Source: Planctomycetota bacterium (lineage in GTDB: Bacteria; Planctomycetota; UBA1135). From it: a stretch of 64,000 nucleotides of DNA. Each line of letters begins with the position of its first letter. Position 1 is the stretch's first letter. The stretch lies in contig JAJFFC010000012.1 in NCBI GenBank assembly GCA_021776795.1, positions 62,001-126,000 on the forward strand. Direction: 5' to 3'. A program made the position numbers and the translations under genes. The notes below the pieces were generated by a model. The model was not told the DNA's origin. It saw only the letters and a list, made by a program, of their open reading frames with translations, and did not search any database. Of the stretch, positions 34,147 through 41,684 are shown one piece after another.

Positions 34147-36255
34147 ATGCCTGCTTCGACCCGCGTCCTACTAGCCGTTCGCCAGATTTTGCTGCCCACT
34201 TTGTTGGGTAGTGCGGTGTTGAGTGGAGTCTTCACCTGGATGTTGGTTGCGCGCATGAGCGCCTTCCGCAGCTTCGGCGATGCCAGTCTATTCGCGTTCA
34301 AGCTTTTGCTGCCGTGTTTGCTGGGCTTTGCTGCGATTGCCCTCGCCGCCCATCTCCTGAGCCCATTATTTGGCCGCTTCCCCAAGGTGCGCCAGCGCTT
34401 GGGTTGGTGGCTTTGCCTCGGCGCGAGCTTGTCGTTTCTGGCCGCGGTGGTCACCGTGGTTTCCTTGCAGCCTTTCTGGCTAGCTAATACTTCCCATGTC
34501 CTGATTCTCGCCTTGGTTATCCTCGCGGCACTGGTGGTGAGTTGGTTCTTGGCCTCGCGCCTAGAGCGCCTGCCAGCTCTGGCGAGTTTGCTGATTGCCT
34601 TAGCGATCCTGCTCTTACCTGGACTCGCGGCCACCCAAGCCACCCGCAGCTACGGTCCAACCCTCACCGCCGATGCCATTCCCGCACCGGATCTCGGCAC
34701 TAGCGAGGTCTTCCTGATTGGCCTCGATGGCGCCACCTTCGACGTCATCAAGCCGATGATCGAAGCTGGCGACCTGCCGAACATCGCCAAGCTCATGGCC
34801 GAAGGCAGTCATGCGGTCCTCCAAAGCGAAATGGCGCCGAACCAGCCTTTTGCCAATAGTGCCTCGAAGGGCATGCGCACGCCGGTGATCTGGGAGACCA
34901 TCATTTCTGGGCACCATCCCAAGGACCACGGCATTTGGGATTTCTACTTCACGCGCATTGCTGGCTTGTCCGAACCGCTTCCTTTCCGTTTGCAGCCGGC
35001 GTTTCTTGGGCGCCTGATGGACGCCAAGGAGAAACCGGTTTACAGCACCGATGCGCGCGAACAACGCCTATGGGAAATCGTAGCTGAGCATTTGCCCGAT
35101 ACGCTGGTCGTCGGCTGGGTCGATAGTTGGCCTGCCTTTGGTCCTTCGCACTGTCAGCTCGTCAGTGATCGCGCGCATTACGATGAACATGCACTCGCAG
35201 TTCCTCAGGAACTCAGCGAACGCTTTGGGTGGTACTTCCAAGACTTCCCGCTGATTACCGAAGCCGTATTCGGCGAGACCTTCAATCCTTTCTTTGCCGA
35301 AGACTGGGATCCAGATCACCCGGAATATGCGCGCAACCAAGCGCTGTTGGAGAAACTGCAGAAGGGCGAAGAGCGCGATGATTGGTATCTCCGTGGCCGT
35401 TTGAAAAACACCGCACAAGAGGTGTTTGGCTTCACGCTGGACCCTGACTACGAGGACAACTTTAGCGAGGATGACCCGCGCTATTGGGAGCATCACTTGG
35501 TCGCCAACGAATCGAAGGACCTCGCGCGCGATGCCTTCTACGCTCGCGTGGCGATGGAGTTGATCGATGACCGTCTTGCCAAGGGCGAAGCGCTGCCGAC
35601 CTTCACCGCGGCCTACTTCCCGTCGACCGATACCGCGCAACATTGGTTGTGGAAGTACTACGAGCCGGAAGCCTTCAGCAATGTGGATCCAGGCTCGGTG
35701 GAGCGCCTCGGCGACGCCATCCCCAACGTGTATCGCCACGCCGATCGCATCGTCGGCGAATTCATGGCTCGGGCCGATGAAAACACCACCATCGTGATTG
35801 TCTCCGACCATGGCGGCGGTGCGTGGCTAGAGCAAGAGGGTCCGAATCTCTTCGGTGGCGAAGAACTGCACCTTGGCTACAGCGGCAACCACCGAGAAAA
35901 CGGCGTGTTCATTGCCCGCGGTCCTGGAATCAAGGCCGGCGCCGAACTCGAGCCGCTGACGCTCTACGACGTCACCCCAACCCTGCTTTACCTCTTGGAT
36001 TTGCCGCTTTCCTCTGCCATGAGCGGCGAGATGGCCCAAAATATTTTTGAGCCCTCCTTCCTCGCTGCACGAGTGCCGAAAGAGGTTGCCGATTACGGCG
36101 CCAGAGTCCTGCCTCCCGAGGTTCTCGAGGCCGTCCGCCTCGGCAGCGCCGGCGATAAACAGTACATGGACAAGCTGAATGAGCTCGGATACGCCGAAAC
36201 CAGCGACGATCCGACTCCACCGCCGACTTCTGAGCCTGATCCCAACAATCCTTGA
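34147..36255 (+). CDS. Membrane-anchored alkaline phosphatase superfamily phosphodiesterase/transferase
   Basis: The 702-residue protein has five N-terminal membrane helices (to about residue 165) followed by an AP-superfamily catalytic domain. Key segments are FLIGLDGATFD (metal Asp near 198), TPVIWETIISG with Thr as probable nucleophile, HPKDHG, FPSTDTAQHWLWKYYEP and VSDHGGGAW. The C-terminus carries NELGYAETSDD and a Pro-rich tail. A multi-helix membrane domain plus periplasmic AP domain is the arrangement of lipid-modifying phosphoethanolamine and phosphoglycerol transferases, so modification of LPS or a surface polymer is plausible next to LptF/LptG. Substrate unproven. Confidence 0.82.
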   Translation: MPASTRVLLAVRQILLPTLLGSAVLSGVFTWMLVARMSAFRSFGDASLFAFKLLLPCLLGFAAIALAAHLLSPLFGRFPKVRQRLGWWLCLGASLSFLAAVVTVVSLQPFWLANTSHVLILALVILAALVVSWFLASRLERLPALASLLIALAILLLPGLAATQATRSYGPTLTADAIPAPDLGTSEVFLIGLDGATFDVIKPMIEAGDLPNIAKLMAEGSHAVLQSEMAPNQPFANSASKGMRTPVIWETIISGHHPKDHGIWDFYFTRIAGLSEPLPFRLQPAFLGRLMDAKEKPVYSTDAREQRLWEIVAEHLPDTLVVGWVDSWPAFGPSHCQLVSDRAHYDEHALAVPQELSERFGWYFQDFPLITEAVFGETFNPFFAEDWDPDHPEYARNQALLEKLQKGEERDDWYLRGRLKNTAQEVFGFTLDPDYEDNFSEDDPRYWEHHLVANESKDLARDAFYARVAMELIDDRLAKGEALPTFTAAYFPSTDTAQHWLWKYYEPEAFSNVDPGSVERLGDAIPNVYRHADRIVGEFMARADENTTIVIVSDHGGGAWLEQEGPNLFGGEELHLGYSGNHRENGVFIARGPGIKAGAELEPLTLYDVTPTLLYLLDLPLSSAMSGEMAQNIFEPSFLAARVPKEVADYGARVLPPEVLEAVRLGSAGDKQYMDKLNELGYAETSDDPTPPPTSEPDPNNP

Positions 36256-36302
36256 CCAGGATTCCTTCGGATTTCGCGCAGGACAGGGGGGCTTGGCGGC
36301 GT

Positions 36303-36308
36303 CAAAAT
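36303..36308 (+). promoter_or_regulatory. CAAAAT, candidate -10 box six bases before a start codon
   Basis: CAAAAT (four of six to TATAAT) ends six bases before the ATG at 36315. It is a weaker member of the recurring close -10 pattern and lies just after the preceding stop. Confidence 0.28.
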
Positions 36309-36314
36309 GAGGTC

Positions 36315-37601
36315 ATGCGTCGTTTCCTGCTCCCGGCCCTGCCGCTGCTGGCCCTGCTTCTCCTTGGTGCCTGCCAAAATGCCACTCCCATGGAGCGGGG
36401 AGATCACCAGTTCCGTCTTGGCAACTTTGCGGCCTCTTTAGAGGCTTATGAAGAGGCTTATGAGGGTGCCTTGAATTCGTCCGCGGAAGCCGACCAGGCG
36501 GAAGCGCGGATCAATCGTGCCAGGCACTTCCTGATGGAGTCTTATGCCGTCGATTTGCTGCATTACGGGCGCCCCCTTGAAGCGCTCGCGGTGTTGCAGG
36601 AGATCGCCCCCAATGCACCGTATGATCGCGATGCCGAACTCGTCCGTCTGCAAGACCGTGCCGCGCGCCTTCATGCAAATCTGCTCAATGAAGCCGGCTA
36701 TCAAGCCGTCGAGGAGAGCGAGCCGGAGTTAGCTGCACAGCTTTTCCTCGAGTCCCTGGCCTGGAACCCGGGCTTGGTGAGTGCGCAAGAACGTCTGGCG
36801 AAGACCGAAGATCACCTGGCCACCAAGGCTCGCCTTGGCGAAGAGTTTTATTTCGAGGGCATGGATCACCTGCGCCAAGATCACTCGATTCGTGCGCGCA
36901 CCTCATTCATGCACGCCTCGACTTTGCTGGGGGAAGATGGCCTCGCGCAAAGCCGCTTTGAGGGCCTGACCGAAGACTTGGCCGAGGAGAGTTACGCCGC
37001 AGCTAACCTTTATCTTGAAGCTGAGCTATTGGGCCAGGCATGGGTGGCCATCCAAGATGCCGCACATCTGCGCCCGGATCATCCCGCTACAATGGAGCTT
37101 CTGGACAACATCGTGGCGCGGGTGAAGCGCGAAGCTCTCATGACCGCTGCCGAAGTTTCCGTCCGTGGCGGCAACACCGAGACCACCGATGAAGTCCTTA
37201 AGGACATCCTCGCGCTCGGCCTCGAAGCTCAGGATCCTAGGGTGACGGATCTGAGTGAACGTAATCAGGACAGCAAAAACCGCACGCGTTACAACCGTGC
37301 TCGCGCCTACGAGTTAGATCGGCAGTTGGTCTCGGCTGCAGCTTTGTATCAGTCCATTCTGGACGACGAAGCCGGCTTTGGCTGGGAAGACGTCGAGATT
37401 CGTTTGAACGCGATTCAGTCGCGGATTCAATTGGCCGCTGCCGCTTATGAACAGGCGATTGCTGCGCAGGAAGCTGGCGATCAGGAAACCTATCGCCGTG
37501 CGCTTTCCGAAACGGTGCAAGCCTCGGTGGACTATGCCGACGCCCTGCAGCGTTTGCGCGAGTTGCACCTGGAGCAGGCTGTGCTCGAAGACAACTCCTG
37601 A
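36315..37601 (+). CDS. Helical (TPR-like) lipoprotein of unknown function
   Basis: From the ATG at 36315 the product is 428 residues with a clear lipobox (LPALPLLALLLLGAC); the more distal in-frame start at 36252 overlaps the preceding gene. The mature part is almost wholly alpha-helical and contains repeats reminiscent of tetratricopeptide units (GDHQFRLGNFAASLEAYEEAY, LHYGRPLEALAVLQEI, AARARTSF-like helices, RALSETVQASVDYADAL). It probably scaffolds an envelope complex, perhaps with the phosphodiesterase encoded just upstream. No specific family is recognised. It converges on the tRNA-Ala gene with eight bases between. Confidence 0.7.
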   Translation: MRRFLLPALPLLALLLLGACQNATPMERGDHQFRLGNFAASLEAYEEAYEGALNSSAEADQAEARINRARHFLMESYAVDLLHYGRPLEALAVLQEIAPNAPYDRDAELVRLQDRAARLHANLLNEAGYQAVEESEPELAAQLFLESLAWNPGLVSAQERLAKTEDHLATKARLGEEFYFEGMDHLRQDHSIRARTSFMHASTLLGEDGLAQSRFEGLTEDLAEESYAAANLYLEAELLGQAWVAIQDAAHLRPDHPATMELLDNIVARVKREALMTAAEVSVRGGNTETTDEVLKDILALGLEAQDPRVTDLSERNQDSKNRTRYNRARAYELDRQLVSAAALYQSILDDEAGFGWEDVEIRLNAIQSRIQLAAAAYEQAIAAQEAGDQETYRRALSETVQASVDYADALQRLRELHLEQAVLEDNS

Positions 37602-37609
37602 GCGGCGGA

Positions 37610-37685
37610 TGGTGGAGACGAAGGGATTTGAACCCTCGACCTTCGCATTGCGAACACGACGCTCTCCCAACTGAGCTACGTCCCC
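37610..37685 (-). tRNA. tRNA-Ala (anticodon CGC)
   Basis: The minus strand folds into a complete cloverleaf: acceptor GGGGACG with CGTCTCC, D-stem GCTC/GAGC, anticodon stem TCGTG/TGCGA with loop TTCGCAA (anticodon CGC), T-stem GAGGG/CCCTT with TTCAAAT loop, and an encoded CCA. Position 3-70 is a G-U pair, the alanine identity element, which confirms the assignment. Two wobble pairs occur in the anticodon stem. It reads GCG codons. Confidence 0.95.
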
Positions 37686-37754
37686 AACCGGTCCGTTGCC
37701 GCGCGCCCAAAGCGCTACGGGCGGATAGGATAATCCAGCCATGAGGTTCCGTCC

Positions 37755-38570
37755 ATGACCCACAGCAAGATTGCCGCCTATCCCTTTGATGTCCGCCCGG
37801 GGCAGATTGCGAGCAATTTACAGGAAGCACTTGGTGCGGTGGAACAAGCATCTGGCGCCGGAGCTGCCCTGTTAGCGCTCCCAGAAAAATGGCCGACTTC
37901 ATTCTTGGAGTCCTATAGCTCCGAGATGCGGCGCGAAAGTGAAGCCGCCCTGGATACGGTGCATCAAGCGGCAGCCAAAGTTGCTCTCACGGTGATTGGT
38001 TCTGCACCAGGCGGTGATGGGGGCAAGCCTTCCAATGAGTTGCATGTCCTTGGCGCAGGCGGAAGTCATCGGCCTTATCGCAAGCGTATGTTGTTCAGCC
38101 CAACCGGGGAGGGGCGACAAGTGGAGCGCGGCGAATCCATGCCGCTTGCCGTGGAGACCCCGATAGGTAAAGTTCTCGGCGTGGTTTGCTACGACTTGCG
38201 CTTCCCAGAAATCTGTCGCGCTGCCATGACCGCGCAGGCAGATATCTTTGTGTGTGTGGCGCAATGGCCGTGGCCGCGCGTGCCGGTGTTTGAACTCATG
38301 AGTCGAGCACGGGCTGCGGAGAACCAAGTGTGGACTTTGAGCTGCAATCGTGCCGGCGCGGCTTCTTTGGGCGGCAAGGGTGAGGTCATGCGTTTCCCTG
38401 GTATGGCACTCTGTATCGATCCTCTTGGCGAAGTGAGTGCACGCGTCGACGATGGCCAGTTGTTGGTCGCTGAAATCGATCAGGATGTCGCTGCCAAGGT
38501 GCGCAAAAGCGTGCCCCTGGCACGAGACTTAGAGCGCGCCGGTTTGTGGCCCGGTCAGGTTCCTTCTTAA
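37755..38570 (+). CDS. Carbon-nitrogen hydrolase (nitrilase superfamily amidase)
   Basis: The 271-residue cytoplasmic protein has the nitrilase triad: Glu44 in ALPEKW, Lys110 in YRKRMLFSP and Cys145 in VVCYDLRFPE, with RARAAENQ downstream. The LRFPE context and small size resemble omega-amidase and deaminated-glutathione amidase (Nit1/Nit2-type) enzymes, so hydrolysis of a small amide in metabolite repair is the best guess. GATAAT and TAGGAT overlap at 37726-37734, about 20 bases upstream, as possible -10 boxes. Its 3' end overlaps the opposing AraC-type gene by 42 bases. Confidence 0.87.
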   Translation: MTHSKIAAYPFDVRPGQIASNLQEALGAVEQASGAGAALLALPEKWPTSFLESYSSEMRRESEAALDTVHQAAAKVALTVIGSAPGGDGGKPSNELHVLGAGGSHRPYRKRMLFSPTGEGRQVERGESMPLAVETPIGKVLGVVCYDLRFPEICRAAMTAQADIFVCVAQWPWPRVPVFELMSRARAAENQVWTLSCNRAGAASLGGKGEVMRFPGMALCIDPLGEVSARVDDGQLLVAEIDQDVAAKVRKSVPLARDLERAGLWPGQVPS

Positions 38571-39509
38571 GGTGCCCGGTGCCACGCCATATATGCGCTT
38601 GAAGGCGCGGGAAAAGGCAGCTTCCGATTGATAGCCACATTGCTTGGCCAAAGACGCCAAGGTTTCGCGGCCATCATGAAGTTTGTATTGCGCCATTTGC
38701 ATCCGCCATCGGGTGAGGTATTGCATGGCTGGTTCGCCAAGTAGTTTGGTGAACTTTGCGGCGAAGGCGGCACGGGACATGCTTGCGGTTTTTGCCAAGG
38801 AGATCAGAGTCCATGGCTTCTCTGGTTCACGTTGCATCGCTTGCAAGGCAAGTCCGATTTGCGGATCCTGAAGTGCAGCAAGCCAACCTTGTTGTTGTTC
38901 CGGCTCCCGAGCAATCCAGGACCGGATCATCTGAATGACTAGGATGTCGGCAAGGCGAGTCATGACGGTTTCACTTCCTGGTCGAAGAGCTTTGGCCTCT
39001 CGAGTTAGGAACTGCATGGTGCTGCGCAACCAACTCTCGCCCTCGTCTTCCCAGGAGTCGATCGCCAAAATGGAGGGCAGTTGGCGAATCAATTGCGCCG
39101 CGGCGACATGATCAAAACGCACCACTCCACACAGGAGTTGGGTGCGCGCACCAGCACCCCCATGTTGAAGAATTTCAAAACGCTCACTCACCTTTTGAAT
39201 TGGAAGGTCGAATAGGGGAACGGAGGGGCAATCGGGAGCGGAGGCAGCCAAGTGACCATGGCCATGGGGAACCAATGCCATGCTGCCTTGCCGGAGGAGT
39301 ACCGGCTCCTCCTCGCCGACCTGAAGCGAGCACTCTCCGGCAGTCACGATGTGGAACATCATGCATCCCTCTAGGGGAGGCATCTGAATACTCCATGGGG
39401 CGCCGAGCTCGCTCTGGCAATACAGCACGCCGCTGAGCCGGAGCAGATGGAGCGCCTCGGCGAGAGGATCCGCTGGGGGGGAGGCGAGTGGATTAGGGAG
39501 CTCTGTCAT
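38529..39509 (-). CDS. AraC-family transcriptional regulator with N-terminal cupin
   Basis: The 326-residue protein has an N-terminal cupin-like sensor (CMMFHIVTAGECSLQVGEEE, LVPHGHGH; AraC_binding/Cupin_6 type) and a C-terminal double helix-turn-helix (about residues 220-315), with AAFAAKFTKLLGEPAMQYL and a second HTH QCGYQSEAAFSRAFKRIYG that is the AraC signature. It is transcribed away from an NmrA-type oxidoreductase gene across a 68-base gap, the usual arrangement for a regulator and its target. The inducer is unknown. A TATTAT about 15 bases upstream may be its -10. Confidence 0.9.
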   Translation of the reverse strand: MTELPNPLASPPADPLAEALHLLRLSGVLYCQSELGAPWSIQMPPLEGCMMFHIVTAGECSLQVGEEEPVLLRQGSMALVPHGHGHLAASAPDCPSVPLFDLPIQKVSERFEILQHGGAGARTQLLCGVVRFDHVAAAQLIRQLPSILAIDSWEDEGESWLRSTMQFLTREAKALRPGSETVMTRLADILVIQMIRSWIAREPEQQQGWLAALQDPQIGLALQAMQREPEKPWTLISLAKTASMSRAAFAAKFTKLLGEPAMQYLTRWRMQMAQYKLHDGRETLASLAKQCGYQSEAAFSRAFKRIYGVAPGTLRRNLTGPQTGAL

Positions 39510-39577
39510 GGACGAATGGTCATGATAATAAGATTTGACATCATAGATAGTCTAGGAAAATCCCCAATAATGGTCGT
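39510..39577. promoter_or_regulatory. Divergent AraC/NmrA control region
   Basis: The 68-base AT-rich gap holds promoters for both genes. On the plus strand AATAAT (39566-39571, five of six) lies six bases before the NmrA-type ATG, and a perfect TTGACA sits at 39535-39540, though the 25-base spacing is too long for a standard pair. On the minus strand TAGACT and TATTAT are 18 bases apart, facing the AraC gene. The regulator probably binds here; no clear repeated AraC half-site is visible. Confidence 0.45.
39566..39571 (+). promoter_or_regulatory. AATAAT, candidate -10 box six bases before a start codon
   Basis: AATAAT matches TATAAT at five of six positions and ends six bases before the NmrA-type ATG, again placing the likely transcript start at the start codon. 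Confidence 0.42.
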
Positions 39578-40408
39578 ATGAACAACCCAGACATCTTGAT
39601 TACTGGTGCGACCGGCAAAACTGGTCGCCGCATCCATGAGCGCCTTGCGGCGAAAGGCATTCTTGCCCGTCCAGGGTCTCGGCAGAGTGCCATTCCCTTT
39701 GATTGGTACGACGCCACCACCTGGCCTGCGGCACTGGCGGGTATTCGCACGGCCTACCTCTCCTTCTTTCCCGACCTCGCCGTGGCTGGTGCTCCGGCCA
39801 TCATTCAAGAGTTCACCGATCTTGCCGTGGCCAGTGGAGTGAGAAAGCTAGTGTTGCTTTCCGGCCGGGGCGAAGCCCATGCCCAACGGTGCGAGGAGAT
39901 CGTCCTGAGCAGTGGGGTTCAGGCCACGGTGCTCCAGGCGAGTTGGTTTGCGCAAAACTTCAGTGAGGGTCACTTCCACGAGGGCGTGCTCAACGGTGTG
40001 ATTGCCGTTCCCGCAGGCCAGGTGCGTGAGCCATTCTTGGATATCGATGACCTTGCCGAGGTCGCCGAGCATGTTCTCCTCGAGGACGGACATGCCGGCA
40101 AGATCTATGAGCTGACCGGGCCAGAGCTTTTGAGTTTTGACCAGGTCGCCAAGCAAATGAGTGAAGTCTCTGGCCTCGAAGTCCACTATTCCTCCATCAC
40201 CTTTGCGCAGAACTACTCCATGCTCGAGGGGATTGCCGGGAAGGAGTTTGCGAGCTTGATTACCGAGCTATGCCGCGAAGTCTTAGACGGTCGCAATGAA
40301 TCTCTTGGACAAGGCGTGGAGCAGGTCCTGCATCGGCAACCCCGTTCTTTCGCCGAATACTGCCGGAGAGCTGCAGTTTCGGGGGCTTGGTCCATGGTTC
40401 AGAGCTAA
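39578..40408 (+). CDS. NmrA-type NAD(P)-binding oxidoreductase (atypical SDR)
   Basis: The 276-residue protein begins with a Rossmann strand and glycine motif, ILITGATGKTGRRIHERL, then KLVLLSGRGE, the ASWFAQNFSEG motif typical of NmrA-like/QOR2-type atypical SDRs, and REPFLDIDDLAEVAEHVLL. Such proteins act as NAD(P)H-dependent reductases or redox sensors; the catalytic Tyr-x3-Lys of classical SDRs is not obvious. Divergent linkage to the AraC regulator suggests induction by a small molecule. An AATAAT lies six bases before the ATG. Confidence 0.86.
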   Translation: MNNPDILITGATGKTGRRIHERLAAKGILARPGSRQSAIPFDWYDATTWPAALAGIRTAYLSFFPDLAVAGAPAIIQEFTDLAVASGVRKLVLLSGRGEAHAQRCEEIVLSSGVQATVLQASWFAQNFSEGHFHEGVLNGVIAVPAGQVREPFLDIDDLAEVAEHVLLEDGHAGKIYELTGPELLSFDQVAKQMSEVSGLEVHYSSITFAQNYSMLEGIAGKEFASLITELCREVLDGRNESLGQGVEQVLHRQPRSFAEYCRRAAVSGAWSMVQS

Positions 40409-40428
40409 GAAGGGGCGGCGGGAGTCGC

Positions 40429-40434
40429 TAGGAT
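40429..40434 (+). promoter_or_regulatory. TAGGAT, candidate -10 box ten bases before a start codon
   Basis: TAGGAT ends ten bases before the ATG at 40445. It overlaps an upstream in-frame ATG at 40433, which therefore could not be in the transcript, supporting 40445 as the real start. Confidence 0.38.
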
Positions 40435-40444
40435 GGCTCCCGCC

Positions 40445-40888
40445 ATGCCCACCGCCATTCATCGCCAAGTTGCTGCCTGCCAAACCGGAGACTTCCCACG
40501 CCTGATTACGCGCATGGACTCCGGTTGGGCCATCCTTGGTGATCCGCAAGTGGTTCATGGCTACTGCCTTCTGCTTGCCGATCCGGTGGTGCCACATCTC
40601 AATGCCATGGACGCGGGGCATCGTCAGCGCTTTCTTGCCGACATGACCACCTTGGGCGACGCCATCCTGAAAGTCACGGGAGCTGTGCGCGTCAACTATG
40701 AAATGCTGGGCAACCTGGAGCCCGCCCTTCATGCCCACCTGTTCCCGCGCAACGACCAAGAACCCGAAGCAACGCGAACCGCCCCAATTTGGCTACATGA
40801 TTGGGGTGCCACGCCCAAGTTCACGCCGGGGGAACACGCCTCGCTGATAGATGCCATCCGTCTAGCCATTGCCAAGGGCAAGGCCTAA
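40445..40888 (+). CDS. HIT-like (histidine triad) domain protein
   Basis: The 147-residue protein ends its core with NYEMLGNLEPALHAHLFPR, which aligns with the HIT motif H-x-H-x-H-x-x-P-R of Fhit-like hydrolases. The second (nucleophilic) and third His are present, but the first is Ala. The earlier GYCLLLADPVVPHLNAM matches the strand that precedes the HIT helix. HIT proteins hydrolyse nucleotide phosphoramidates or dinucleoside polyphosphates; the missing first His makes activity uncertain. The gene ends just before a strong hairpin, converging on a secreted-protein gene. Confidence 0.75.
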   Translation: MPTAIHRQVAACQTGDFPRLITRMDSGWAILGDPQVVHGYCLLLADPVVPHLNAMDAGHRQRFLADMTTLGDAILKVTGAVRVNYEMLGNLEPALHAHLFPRNDQEPEATRTAPIWLHDWGATPKFTPGEHASLIDAIRLAIAKGKA

Positions 40889-40896
40889 ACCGAAAA

Positions 40897-40928
40897 GAGC
40901 CCCAGAAGGACGAATCCTTCTGGGGCTC
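40897..40928 (-). terminator. Strong intrinsic terminator between convergent genes
   Basis: A perfect 14-bp stem (40897-40910 with 40915-40928) closes on a four-base CGAA/TTCG loop. Read on the minus strand it is followed by TTTTCGGTT, so it ends the secreted-protein gene; the plus-strand side lacks a T-run but may still slow transcription from the HIT gene. Confidence 0.85.
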
Positions 40929-40969
40929 AGAGCTTGGAGGCTGGAGACAGCCTCGCAACGAAATCTTGC

Positions 40970-41472
40970 TTAGAACAAGTTCAGGGTGTTATCCCCGACT
41001 CCAGCGTAGCGGAAAGCTACCGAGCCGCCACCACCTGGAACCAGGTTGGTCACGCGCAACTCAACCACATAGCTTGGGCCAGCGATTGGAGCGAAGGTAG
41101 CCGAGCGGCTGACGTTGGTTGCAAACTCATCCATGGTGAAGGAATCCACCACAACGCCGTTGATGACTAGGTCCATATCGACCACGTTGCCACCGTTCAG
41201 AGCGTTGATGGTGACGTCGACATCGTAGGTCATGTTCGAGGCAGAAGCAGGACCGGAAATGGTCTCAGTTGCGCCATCGCCACGGCGCCACCTTGGCTCT
41301 GAGTGTTTGGCTGCACGACCATGGGGCCTGCCACGTTTTGGGCGGCCGGGCTTGCCGCGATTGCCGGGGCAGCTGGTGTGCTTTGGGAGGATTGCGGCAG
41401 TGCGCTGAGGCTCGTGGTACCGAGCAAAGCAAGGCCAGCAACCAAACCCGTCAAAGTGGAATGAATTTGCAT
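40970..41472 (-). pseudogene. Small secreted protein gene interrupted by a frameshift
   Basis: The 5' part (41230-41472) encodes a signal peptide (LTGLVAGLALLGTTSLSA) and an Ala/Pro/Gln-rich linker, then runs out of frame into LRPFPVLLLPRT and stops. The other frame is open from about 41280 and reads GDGATETISGPASASN, then a Gly-rich beta-sandwich-like domain (TYDVDVTINALNGGNV through SYVVELRVTNLV) to a stop at 40970. The halves look like one secreted beta protein split by a one-base shift near 41280-41290. The second frame has an ATG overlapping the first stop (ATGA), so two coupled genes remain possible. A sequencing error cannot be excluded. Confidence 0.55.
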
Positions 41473-41684
41473 GTGTCTCAAAAAGTAGGAGGGAGGGGGA
41501 AGGCCCACATCAGGGGCCAGAGGCCAAACATGTGGCCACTCAAACCACCCCAGCAGGAATGAAGACTGAGAAATGTCCTGAAATTTGAGAACTTGCCCCC
41601 TGATGCGGCTCTGGTTCGCCGAGGAAGCCCTTCTCCAGCTGCTAGAATTCGCGGCTCGACGGTCTTGTGGCCGCGATGTTCACC
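41473..41684. other. 212-base divergent intergenic region with a spaced inverted repeat
   Basis: CATCAGGGG (41508-41516) and CCCCTGATG (41597-41605) form a 9-bp inverted repeat spaced by 80 bases. A TAGAAT at 41643-41648 (five of six to TATAAT) precedes the thiolase gene. Possible roles are promoters for both divergent genes and a looping operator; no gene is visible here. Confidence 0.35.

Noticed and set aside
39535..39571. TTGACA plus AATAAT as a standard sigma-70 promoter for the NmrA-type gene
   Set aside because: The 25-base spacing is outside the usual 16-18, so the two elements are reported separately.
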